From Lentibacillus populi (GTDB lineage: Bacteria; Bacillota; Bacilli; Bacillales; Amphibacillaceae), in NCBI GenBank assembly GCA_014642895.1, contig BMJD01000015.1, positions 1 through 64,000 of the forward strand: a stretch of DNA of 64,000 bases, read 5' to 3'. Position 1 is the stretch's first letter, and each line of letters begins with the position of its first letter. The position numbers and the translations under genes were made by a program. Shown here in pieces: positions 41,690-49,519 of the stretch. The notes below the pieces were generated by a model. It was not told where the DNA came from. It searched no databases and saw only the letters and a program-made list of their open reading frames with translations.

Positions 41690-42406
41690 TCAAGCACCTT
41701 TCTTAACCTTCCCTGTTACCTCCTCAAACAACCCATACTTCCGCTTCGTCCTCTCTAAAATTTTTATCCACGAGGCACTGAATACCGCCAGAAAAAATAC
41801 ATTTGATAAAGCGTGAGCAAGGTCATGGTAAATGCTTGCTATATATGTTGCCGTAAAAATTTCCCAGGTCATGTTATCAAGATAACTAACGATGATCCAA
41901 AGATTCATAAACCAGCCAAATAAATAGCCCCATGTAAAGCCAAAAACTGAGCGCCCCCAGCCCTTTTTCATCCAACCTTTATTGCGAAAGAGTCCAGCTG
42001 TCATCCCCATCATGCCCCAAGCATACATTTGCCATGGTGTCCAGGGGCCTTGTCCAAGAAAAATATTGGACACGATGGCCGCCACAGCCCCAACGATGAA
42101 TCCTGATTCGGCTCCAAAAGCGAGCCCGGTAATGATAATAACGAAGGAGGTCGGCTGAACGCTTGGCAAACCAGCAAAAGGAACACGCCCGACAGCAGCA
42201 ATGGCAGCCAGGATGGCAAGAATGACGACTTCCCTGCCTGTGATGCTTCTTATTTCAAATCGGGCAAAGAACGGAATCATCATACAGGCAATAATCATCA
42301 CACTTACCAGTAAATAAGCACGGTAATGGAAAAAAACAATAGATACGACCAGCAATAACAAAATGGCGATGGAAACAATGGTCAAATAGGTACGTGATTT
42401 GGCCAT
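41690..42406 (-). CDS. ECF transporter S component, probable cobalamin (CbrT-like)
   Basis: A 238-aa membrane protein with about six to seven hydrophobic segments. It includes ILAILAAIAAVGRVPFAGLP (about residues 62-81) and FLGQGPWTPWQMYAWGMMG (about 116-134), aromatic-rich regions typical of ECF substrate-binding proteins. It is the last gene of an operon headed by a cobalamin riboswitch and overlaps the ATPase gene by 25 nt, so cobalamin or a precursor such as cobinamide is the inferred substrate. CbrT-type S proteins transport B12 in some lactobacilli. GGAGGAGG stands upstream of the ATG. Confidence 0.85.
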   Translation of the reverse strand: MAKSRTYLTIVSIAILLLLVVSIVFFHYRAYLLVSVMIIACMMIPFFARFEIRSITGREVVILAILAAIAAVGRVPFAGLPSVQPTSFVIIITGLAFGAESGFIVGAVAAIVSNIFLGQGPWTPWQMYAWGMMGMTAGLFRNKGWMKKGWGRSVFGFTWGYLFGWFMNLWIIVSYLDNMTWEIFTATYIASIYHDLAHALSNVFFLAVFSASWIKILERTKRKYGLFEEVTGKVKKGA

Positions 42407-44049
42407 GATGCTAATGCCTCCTCCAGTGTCAAGGTCCCTGTTAGCCCACTTCCGCTTGTAGCACGATTAACAGAGGTAGTATAAAAATAATTGCCTTGAA
42501 ACAATTCAGTTGGAGTCCCCTCAGCCATGATTGCACCATCAAACATCATCGCACATCGTTCGGCATATTTGGCAGCAAATTCAATATCATGTGTAACCAT
42601 TACGATCGTCAAGCCCTTTTGATGCAACTGTTTCAATAATCTGGCAAAGTGTTGCTTGGATAAAGGATCAAGCCCTTTCGTCGGTTCATCAATGAAGAGT
42701 ATCGTTGGACTTCCCAGCAGCATGCACGCCAGAGCTGCTTTTTGCATTTCACCACCAGAACAATCATATGGGTGCTGGTGCCGGATATGCTCAATTTCAA
42801 ATGTACACAGCATTTCCACGATTTTTTCCTCACCATTATCTATCTTTTTCTGTTCCACTACTTCCTGCATTTCCTTATCGATCGTGTCATGAATAAAATA
42901 GGTTTTCGGGTTTTGTGGTAGATAAGCAAAGTTGTTATACAGTGCTTTCCCTTTTAGTTTGCTTGTTTCCTTTTCTCGAAAAAGAACCCGTCCACGTTGC
43001 GGCTTGATGTTGCCAATGCAAGCTTTCAGCAATGTACTTTTGCCTGATCCATTTCCACCAACAATTGTATAAAACTCCCCTTGTTTCACCTCTAAAGCTA
43101 AATTTTTCAAAATGTATGGCGTCTTTTTGGTGTACTGAAAATAGACCTCCTGTAAAGACAGAATAGACTCATTTTTATCGTTTGCCGCTTTTTGCTCAGT
43201 AGACATTAATGGTGACACTGTTCTTATCCAGCTCCTGCATTCTTTGACAGTCAGAGGAATACTCGTTTTCTCCAAGTATTGCGCTTTTTTCATATACAAC
43301 TGTGAAATGGAGGGGACATAGGGAATAGCACGCTCATCGTTGTTTTGAAAAATCGCTTCAATTATGTCTCTGCTCTCCCCTTCATACCGCACGAATCCCT
43401 TATCCATTACTATCACATGATCAGCAATAGCAAACAATTCCTCAAGTCGATGTTCAACTAAAAGAGTGGTCATGCCCATTTCCTTATTCAACCGCTCCAG
43501 CATGAGGATAAGATTCTTTGCTGCAACCGGATCAAGCTGGGAAGTTGGTTCATCAAGCAAAAGAACTTTTGGCTTTAACAGAAGAACACTCAACAAGTTC
43601 AGCAGTTGCTTTTGCCCTCCCGACAATTCTGATGGTTTGGCCTTTAACAATCCCTCCATACCAAAAAAATGAACCAATTCGGCAACTCGCTTACGCATTT
43701 CCAAGTTGGAGTACCCTAAGTTTTCCATACCAAAAACCATTTCCTGCATGACATCATCCATAATAATTTGATTATCTGGATCTTGAAAAACGAAGCCAAT
43801 TTCTTCGATCAACGTTCGATCGTCCCATTCACTCAAAGCCTTTCCCAAATATGTAAGTGTTCCCTCCAGTTCTCCTGCAGGGGCTATCTCCTTTTTCAGC
43901 AGGCTTAGCAGTGTTGTTTTCCCACAGCCGCTTGGCCCGCAAATCACAGTGAAATCGCCTTCCTTTATTGTAATGGAAATGTTGTTTAAAGCTGGTTCCA
44001 TCGCTTCTAGATAATGAAAAGAAAGGTTTTTCATTTGGAAAATATCCAC
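42382..44049 (-). CDS. ECF transporter duplex ATPase of the B12 operon
   Basis: A 555-aa protein with two ABC ATPase domains. Domain 1: CGPSGCGKTTLLSLL (about residues 36-50), ELSGGQKQLLNLL, LLLDEPTSQLDP. Domain 2 from about residue 295: GGNGSGKSTLLKAC, CSGGEMQKAALAC, FIDEPTKGLDP. The start is GTG 44049 with GGGAGAG upstream, overlapping the end of the T-component gene by 19 nt. It is only distantly similar in layout to the duplex ATPase at 324-2099 and has no repeat-derived linker. It would power the S/T pair of the cobalamin importer. Confidence 0.93.
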   Translation of the reverse strand: MDIFQMKNLSFHYLEAMEPALNNISITIKEGDFTVICGPSGCGKTTLLSLLKKEIAPAGELEGTLTYLGKALSEWDDRTLIEEIGFVFQDPDNQIIMDDVMQEMVFGMENLGYSNLEMRKRVAELVHFFGMEGLLKAKPSELSGGQKQLLNLLSVLLLKPKVLLLDEPTSQLDPVAAKNLILMLERLNKEMGMTTLLVEHRLEELFAIADHVIVMDKGFVRYEGESRDIIEAIFQNNDERAIPYVPSISQLYMKKAQYLEKTSIPLTVKECRSWIRTVSPLMSTEQKAANDKNESILSLQEVYFQYTKKTPYILKNLALEVKQGEFYTIVGGNGSGKSTLLKACIGNIKPQRGRVLFREKETSKLKGKALYNNFAYLPQNPKTYFIHDTIDKEMQEVVEQKKIDNGEEKIVEMLCTFEIEHIRHQHPYDCSGGEMQKAALACMLLGSPTILFIDEPTKGLDPLSKQHFARLLKQLHQKGLTIVMVTHDIEFAAKYAERCAMMFDGAIMAEGTPTELFQGNYFYTTSVNRATSGSGLTGTLTLEEALASWPNHVPI

Positions 44050-44909
44050 CGTAATTGTTCTCTCCCTTCAACGATTAATGGAAATGAATGTAACAATAAC
44101 ATAGCGTAGAAAAGCACCCAATCAAGTGGATAGAAATGAAGCGTACCAAGCTTTGGATAAATAATCATTTTCCCATACCCCAACGCGCCTCCAGCAATGC
44201 AAATACTAAAAAGTGCAAGTAACGCAATCATCCATCCCCAGTCATGCTTCTTCAGCCGATACGGAATATAGGGATTTTTCTTTCCAATTCCATAGCCTCT
44301 TGCCTTCATGGAGTCAGCCGTTTGCATAGATTCATCGAGTGACCAGGTTAGTAAAATTTGTGTTCTTAGCTGCCCCGTTTTTGCCCTGTTTCTGATCGAC
44401 CCTTCTGTAATGCTTAATCCACGGATTCGCTGCACCGCACTAATTTCCTGGAGTCTTTTTTTTAATAACGGTACAAATCGAATTGAAAGCATCGTTAAAA
44501 AAGCCGTTCGCGGCAGGATTCTTGCAAAAATATACAGAAATCGGTTTCCATTTAAAATAAGATTAAAGGAGATGAACAGAAGCAGGATAATAACGATTGT
44601 CAAGGCCATTGTAATGCCATAAATGGTTGCTTCTAATGTTACTTGCTTCCCCCGGAAATAAAATAAAATGTTTGTCCCCCGTGATACCAAAAAAGGATTT
44701 AACACGATAATTAGCGTACTCATCACCAACAACGCAGGAATCCATTGCCGAACTGCTTTTCCCCGGTCATGTGACACGTTGACCAGAATCATCAATAAAC
44801 ATGCCGTACCTAAAAATAACGGATGTTTAAAGTAAAAAGCCAGCGTTCCAACACATATGTAATAGAAAAATTGAACAAAAGGATGATAAGAGCGAAAACC
44901 ATTTTCCAT
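44031..44909 (-). CDS. ECF transporter T component of the B12 operon
   Basis: A 292-aa coupling subunit with four to five hydrophobic segments in the N-terminal 150 residues. Coupling motifs are present: AVQRIRGLSITEG (about residues 164-176) and SMKARGYGIGKKNPY (about 205-219). ATG 44909 with AGGTG 6 nt upstream is preferred; a GTG at 44918 is possible. It comes after a partial terminator that separates it from the surface-protein genes. Confidence 0.9.
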   Translation of the reverse strand: MENGFRSYHPFVQFFYYICVGTLAFYFKHPLFLGTACLLMILVNVSHDRGKAVRQWIPALLVMSTLIIVLNPFLVSRGTNILFYFRGKQVTLEATIYGITMALTIVIILLLFISFNLILNGNRFLYIFARILPRTAFLTMLSIRFVPLLKKRLQEISAVQRIRGLSITEGSIRNRAKTGQLRTQILLTWSLDESMQTADSMKARGYGIGKKNPYIPYRLKKHDWGWMIALLALFSICIAGGALGYGKMIIYPKLGTLHFYPLDWVLFYAMLLLHSFPLIVEGREQLRWIFSK

Positions 44910-44926
44910 ACTCCACACCTGCTTTT

Positions 44927-44958
44927 AAAAAAATTGTAGGACGGGAGCAATTCCGTCC
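44927..44958 (-). terminator. Internal terminator between B12 surface-protein and transporter genes
   Basis: GGACGG and CCGTCC pair around an 8-nt loop; on the minus strand a run of seven T follows a few bases later. It probably reduces transcription of the ECF genes relative to the two binding proteins. Confidence 0.6.
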
Positions 44959-45001
44959 CGACCACAACACTAATCATGAACGTGGACAAGCCTCTGCCCC
45001 C

Positions 45002-45868
45002 TTATTTCGGACATTTCCCATCCCTCCGAACAGGAGCTAAGTCTGCGCCAAGATCTTTCCCAAGATTTGTTGTGTACAACCACTCAACCCGATCTCCATC
45101 ACATACAGGTACTACACCTGCACCACGATCAGGGAATACACCGTTTATTCGGTACATCCAGCCGCTTCCCTGGCCGCGGTCGAATTCATATACATTGTCT
45201 ATTCCTTCGACATACGCGGTTGCACCTTGACCACCACGATAATCCATCTGAATTTTTTTCTGTTTGGTAATTTGGATTAACGCTTCTAGTACAGTATCTT
45301 CATTGGTTATTTCGATTTCGGTTGGTGGTAACGGAACCTCGCTGCCGGATATAACGATTGAATAAACAATTGTGTCCTTATTTGTTTCAGGCTCCTTATT
45401 TTCATTGGGTTTACTTGTTTTACTTGATCGATTCTTACTGGATTCAGATTTCTTCGTTTCTTCTTTATCCGGTTTTTTATTAGTTTTGTTTGTTTTTGTT
45501 TTGTTTTTATCGGCTTCTTCATCTGTATTACTGCTACTATTCTTATTCACCACATGGTTTGATTTTTCACCAGTATTCTTTTGATTCGATAATGTAGAAT
45601 CATCTGAACTTGACTTGTCATCAGAATTAGATGGTTTCGTTTCTTGTTTTTCTTCATCCTTTGCAGATGGTGATTTTTTCGGTTTTTCCTTATCTTTTAA
45701 TTCCTTCTGATCTGTCTCTTTAGCATCACTTGCACTGTCGCTGACCTCTTGACCTGGATCATCTTCAAGTCCAGTAGGCTTTTTTACCGAATCTTCACAG
45801 CCAATCAAGGTAAAAACAGCAAATAATAAGAAGAAGATTGCCGCAAAATACTTTGCATAGCCTCTCAT
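45002..45868 (-). CDS. DUF4430 lipoprotein, predicted cobalamin-binding
   Basis: A 288-aa lipoprotein with lipobox LIGC (lipidated Cys about residue 24). A very hydrophilic Lys/Ser/Asp/Glu/Asn linker (about 30-165) would span the wall, followed by a C-terminal DUF4430 domain (about 168-270). The domain shows PPTEIEITNEDTVLEALIQI, VYEFDRGQGSGWMYRING and DGDRVEWLYTTN. DUF4430 is related to the C-terminal beta domain of animal transcobalamin and intrinsic factor. Its place in a B12-riboswitch operon supports a cobalamin-binding role on the outer membrane face, feeding the ECF importer. The ligand itself is inferred. Confidence 0.85.
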   Translation of the reverse strand: MRGYAKYFAAIFFLLFAVFTLIGCEDSVKKPTGLEDDPGQEVSDSASDAKETDQKELKDKEKPKKSPSAKDEEKQETKPSNSDDKSSSDDSTLSNQKNTGEKSNHVVNKNSSSNTDEEADKNKTKTNKTNKKPDKEETKKSESSKNRSSKTSKPNENKEPETNKDTIVYSIVISGSEVPLPPTEIEITNEDTVLEALIQITKQKKIQMDYRGGQGATAYVEGIDNVYEFDRGQGSGWMYRINGVFPDRGAGVVPVCDGDRVEWLYTTNLGKDLGADLAPVRRDGKCPK

Positions 45869-45897
45869 TCATACCCCTCCTAACCATCAGGCCATGA

Positions 45898-48165
45898 TTA
45901 ACCTTTTCCCGCTAATCTTCTTTTGCGGATATAGAATATAATAATTCCAATAACAAGCAGGAACACACCAATCAATAGAATGTTATATAAATTGGTTGCG
46001 GTATTTGGCAATTTCTTACCCGAATCCCCCTTGCTTTCATCCGACACGTTTTTATTTGGTGATTCATTTCCATCATTGTTTTTATCGTTGTCTTTAGAGC
46101 TCTCAGGTGATTTCACCTGGTCATTTTCTTTTTTGGGAATAACATTATCCTCTTCTTTCGCTGGCGACTCAGGGTCAGGCTCGATTTTTCGTTCCGTAAA
46201 GTCATAAAAGCTTCCTTGATTCTTCACGTACATGTCATACGCTACAAGCCCTTGAAGTGCCTGCTCTGTCGCCATAGAATTCGATATACCATCATTCAAT
46301 GTATGCTGAAATCCGCCATCTTTCATTTGAAAGCTTAGAAGATGGTCAATTAAATGGGTTCCGTTTTTTGTAAACTGCTCACTTGTCGGATCAATTCCAT
46401 ATGCTGTCAGGCCAATAATTACTTGCGAAGTGGCTTCACTGGTAATACCTCCGACAAAATCACCACCATCAAATCCTCCTTCATCCGTCTGAACAGATGA
46501 TAAATAAGCAACCGCTTTATCCAATGCTTCTTTTACTTCAGACTGATCCTTGTATGGACTTAGACCAGTAATTGCCATCGCCGTTATATCAATGCTCGGT
46601 GTATCAAAATTCTCATTTAAATTCCAGCTGCCATCTTCATTTTGCGTACGCAATAGTTCATCAATTAATTTTTGCCGGGTCCATTTAGCGTCTTCCGGAA
46701 CATCAAATTTTTTCGTATCAAGCGCTATCAGAGCAAAGATTGGCCCATTATTTCCCTGGAACGTCATTGTGTCATAACCACCACGTCGCTCAGGGCTATT
46801 GTAAATTAATTCGATTAAATTAAGTCCCTCGATATTCCGCGGATCTTTCCCCAAGGCAACAGCAGTCATTGTCAAACGTTCAATATCGGTGATTTTAACA
46901 CGGTTACTTTCCATTTTATTAACAATTTGTGATTGGATATTTTCCTTAAATAAGGCTTCATAACTGTCCGGGACCGTTTTTCCTGCTTTCACCAATCCGA
47001 TAGCCTGCCACTCACTATTGATTCCTTCTTGTAGCATATTGGTTATTGCTTTATTAATTGATTCCGTGATTGAAGGAGTTACTTTTTCCTTCTTCTGATA
47101 AAATATATTGTAATCTTTTACTGCTGTATTTCCAGCTTGATCAGTGGCTGAAACAGCAATATGATTCTTGCCTTCGCTTAATGTTACGGAATAAGTATTA
47201 TCATTTTGCGGTTTAATTTCCTTATGATTAACCTTTACAGATGGGACTATTTCGCTGTCGACATCATCCGTTACATTCACTTCAAATGAAAGTTCCGGGT
47301 TTGTTACCGTTTCACCATCATCTAACCCTTTTACACGTATGCTTGGTTCCGCAGTATCTGCTGGTGGAGCCTCTAAAACCGTCACCTCTGCATATGGGCG
47401 GGTAATGTTTGCCTCGCCTTGGTCATTTTCCCGTTCAGCAGATAATGTATAGGTTCCCGGTTTATTCAAAGTGAGCGTTGCTTTTCCATCTTTATCCGTT
47501 TGTACCTTACTACCATCTTTACTATATGATTCATTATCAACTAAAATAGTAGCCCCATCCACAGGCCCTTTTGACTGTCCATTTGTCGAAACATTATAAA
47601 TTAGTCCTTGTTGTTGAACGGTAAAAGCCTCTCCCGCATGAACAGTTATATCTGAATCAACAAACCATGAGTAGGTGTTATCCATATAGTTATCTACATA
47701 AAACAGGACAATTGATTCTCCGTCGACAATTTCCCTGTCCAATACCCCAACTGGTACATATTGATGATTAATATAATACATCCAGCCACTGTTTGGGCCA
47801 TGGTCAAATTCAAATAAATCATTGACTCCAGCAATATAATTTCCACCATACCCTAAATTAAACTGATCCGAGTCTTGCGTATCAATTCCTGCAGTTTCCA
47901 GCGCCCGAATAATGGCATGAATCGCCCTTGGTGTGTCTTTCACAATCGGTGTATTTCCATGAACATATTTTTGCAGGTCAAAACTCTCAACTGTGACTTC
48001 AGTAGGTGGCAAAATGGTTTTGTCAGTAGATTCCACTCTTACATCTACGGTAGCAGATGTTGAACTATCTCCTGAAGCCCACACTGCCGTTGATTGCGGG
48101 AACGTAAAAAAGAACGCCAGTAATAAAATTAAGCCGATATTTATTAGTTTATGAAACCTTTTCAA
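45898..48165 (-). CDS. Wall-anchored transcobalamin-like protein (DUF4430 + alpha/alpha repeats, LPxTG)
   Basis: A 755-aa surface protein. In order: signal peptide (about 1-31); DUF4430 domain (about 40-175) with LFEFDHGPNSGWMYYINHQY; an Ig-like segment (about 180-265) with KATLTLNKPGTYTLSAE; a second beta-rich segment (about 270-360, KVNHKEI); and a helical part (about 365-660) with prenyltransferase/squalene-cyclase-type repeats, for example NEDGSWNLNENFDTPSIDIT, DEGGFDGGDFVGGITSEATS and MKDGGFQHTLNDGISNSMAT. A charged spacer, the sorting motif LPNTA, a membrane helix and RKRR end it. Animal B12 carriers pair an alpha/alpha barrel with the same beta domain, in the reverse order. It starts at TTG 48165 behind GGGGGAAGG. 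Confidence 0.88.
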   Translation of the reverse strand: MKRFHKLINIGLILLLAFFFTFPQSTAVWASGDSSTSATVDVRVESTDKTILPPTEVTVESFDLQKYVHGNTPIVKDTPRAIHAIIRALETAGIDTQDSDQFNLGYGGNYIAGVNDLFEFDHGPNSGWMYYINHQYVPVGVLDREIVDGESIVLFYVDNYMDNTYSWFVDSDITVHAGEAFTVQQQGLIYNVSTNGQSKGPVDGATILVDNESYSKDGSKVQTDKDGKATLTLNKPGTYTLSAERENDQGEANITRPYAEVTVLEAPPADTAEPSIRVKGLDDGETVTNPELSFEVNVTDDVDSEIVPSVKVNHKEIKPQNDNTYSVTLSEGKNHIAVSATDQAGNTAVKDYNIFYQKKEKVTPSITESINKAITNMLQEGINSEWQAIGLVKAGKTVPDSYEALFKENIQSQIVNKMESNRVKITDIERLTMTAVALGKDPRNIEGLNLIELIYNSPERRGGYDTMTFQGNNGPIFALIALDTKKFDVPEDAKWTRQKLIDELLRTQNEDGSWNLNENFDTPSIDITAMAITGLSPYKDQSEVKEALDKAVAYLSSVQTDEGGFDGGDFVGGITSEATSQVIIGLTAYGIDPTSEQFTKNGTHLIDHLLSFQMKDGGFQHTLNDGISNSMATEQALQGLVAYDMYVKNQGSFYDFTERKIEPDPESPAKEEDNVIPKKENDQVKSPESSKDNDKNNDGNESPNKNVSDESKGDSGKKLPNTATNLYNILLIGVFLLVIGIIIFYIRKRRLAGKG

Positions 48166-48183
48166 CTAAACCTTCCCCCTCCA

Positions 48184-48197
48184 TGAATCCGCTTTCA
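48184..48197. promoter_or_regulatory. Weak cre-like sequence in the B12 leader
   Basis: TGAATCCGCTTTCA differs from the cre consensus at one inner position. It lies far downstream of the promoter, between the riboswitch terminator and the first gene, so function is doubtful. Confidence 0.25.
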
Positions 48198-48210
48198 ATA
48201 AATTCCCCAT

Positions 48211-48240
48211 AAAAAATACACCCCTTTACGAAGTGGTGTA
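48211..48240 (-). terminator. Riboswitch-controlled terminator
   Basis: TACACCACTT, a CGTA tetraloop and AAGGGGTGTA form a 10-bp stem with one mismatch, followed directly by six T on the minus strand. It lies between the cobalamin aptamer and the first gene and is the likely expression platform: B12 bound, transcript ended. Confidence 0.85.
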
Positions 48241-48344
48241 TGGTGGTTATCTGGCACAGAATTGTTATGTATCGCCATGTTCAGCTAAACGAATTTTCAT
48301 CATGCCCGAGCTCACCTCCCTATCCTCGTAGGTTGAATGGCGTA

Positions 48345-48500
48345 AAAAGTAGGCAGGTCTCCTGACTCATGATCATCATTTTCTATTACCTTCCCATCGA
48401 ATGACAGTGGTTTATAATTAGAAAACTAGCATTTACAGTGGCGGGACCGTGCCGGACTTGCACCGGACTTCCCTTTTAATGATTTCCTCGATTCCCATCG
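48345..48500 (-). ncRNA. Cobalamin (B12) riboswitch
   Basis: Reading the minus strand from about 48500, the aptamer shows GGGAAGTCCGGTGCAAGTCC, then GGCACGGTCCCGCCACTGTA (the conserved core), and ends with the B12 box AGTCAGGAGACCTGCC at about 48366-48351. This order and these blocks are the standard class. It controls the DUF4430/ECF operon and identifies the operon as cobalamin-related. Confidence 0.96.
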
Positions 48501-48538
48501 ACAAAATCAACCTAATTTTTTCGTATTCAATTAATTTC

Positions 48539-48567
48539 ATTGTATGTAATCAATGTCGTGAAGTCAA
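48539..48567 (-). promoter_or_regulatory. Sigma-A promoter of the B12 operon
   Basis: On the minus strand TTGACT and TACAAT are separated by exactly 17 nt, placing the transcription start near 48531, about 30 nt before the riboswitch core. It lies within 40-70 nt of the ung stop. Confidence 0.75.
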
Positions 48568-48604
48568 GCAGAGGATGAGCAAGATTACACAACTGAAAAG
48601 TTCC

Positions 48605-49279
48605 CTATTCAATTCCCCAATCCACTTCTTCAAGCCCGGCCTGTTTAAGTAATTCATTGGTCTTCGAAAAAGGCTTGCTCCCAAAAAAACCCCGATGTGC
48701 AGATAATGGACTAGGGTGCGGCGATTTAATGATGTAATGCTTTGACGTATCAATAAGCTCCTGTTTTCTTTGTGCAGCAGCACCCCACAGAATGTAAACA
48801 ACAGGATTTTCTTTTTGATTTAACGTCTCAATCACACGATTCGTGAAGATTTCCCAACCCATTCCTTTATGTGAATGTGCTTGTCCAGCTCTAACTGTTA
48901 GAACCGTATTCAAAAGGAGCACGCCTTGTTTTGTCCAACTGTGTAAATAGCCGTGGTTCGGTATGGAGCAGCCTATATCATTCTGTAATTCAATGAAAAT
49001 ATTTTTTAATGAAGGTGGCTGCGGCACCCCAGGTTTCACGGAAAAACTTAGGCCATGCGCTTGATTCGGACCATGGTACGGATCCTGCCCCAGTATTACT
49101 ACCTTTACATGCTCAAAAGAGGTCGAGTGAAGTGCGTTAAAAATATCATGCATATTTGGATATACCGTCCGGGTAGCATACTCCTCCTTCAAAAATTCCC
49201 GCAGCTTGAGATAATAAGGCTTGCTAAATTCCTCACTTAAAAAGTCAGCCCAATCATTTTCCAAAATCTGTTTAGCCAT
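48605..49279 (-). CDS. ung: Uracil-DNA glycosylase
   Basis: A 224-aa base-excision repair enzyme that removes uracil from DNA. Motif 1 [18 protein letters not shown] (about residues 62-79) holds the catalytic Asp; LLNTVLTVR (about 121-129) and the DNA-intercalating [14 protein letters not shown] loop (about 186-199) are intact. The ATG at 49279 follows AAGGATG; an ATG 18 nt upstream is less well placed. It is monocistronic, directly upstream of the B12 operon promoter, with no strong terminator seen between them. Confidence 0.95.
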   Translation of the reverse strand: MAKQILENDWADFLSEEFSKPYYLKLREFLKEEYATRTVYPNMHDIFNALHSTSFEHVKVVILGQDPYHGPNQAHGLSFSVKPGVPQPPSLKNIFIELQNDIGCSIPNHGYLHSWTKQGVLLLNTVLTVRAGQAHSHKGMGWEIFTNRVIETLNQKENPVVYILWGAAAQRKQELIDTSKHYIIKSPHPSPLSAHRGFFGSKPFSKTNELLKQAGLEEVDWGIE

Positions 49280-49519
49280 ATCTATCATCCTTTTCATTAA
49301 TGATGTTATACCAATAGTAAACTAGAAAATTTTGATGGTGCAACCGATTTGTACCGAATAGTAGCACTTATTGAAGCAAACTTCTTAGGGGAGCTATCTT
49401 TTTTATAAAGTTCGGGGGATGACTAGGCACCTGTGATTCTTAGGTGATGAAATACAGGACAAACGCGATAAAAATTGGTAAACTTCTTATTATGAAGGAA
49501 GGGCTGGAAAGGTGATTCG

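Noticed and set aside
48449..48652. 67-codon + strand frame at the riboswitch
   Set aside because: It is the complement of the cobalamin aptamer and the end of ung.
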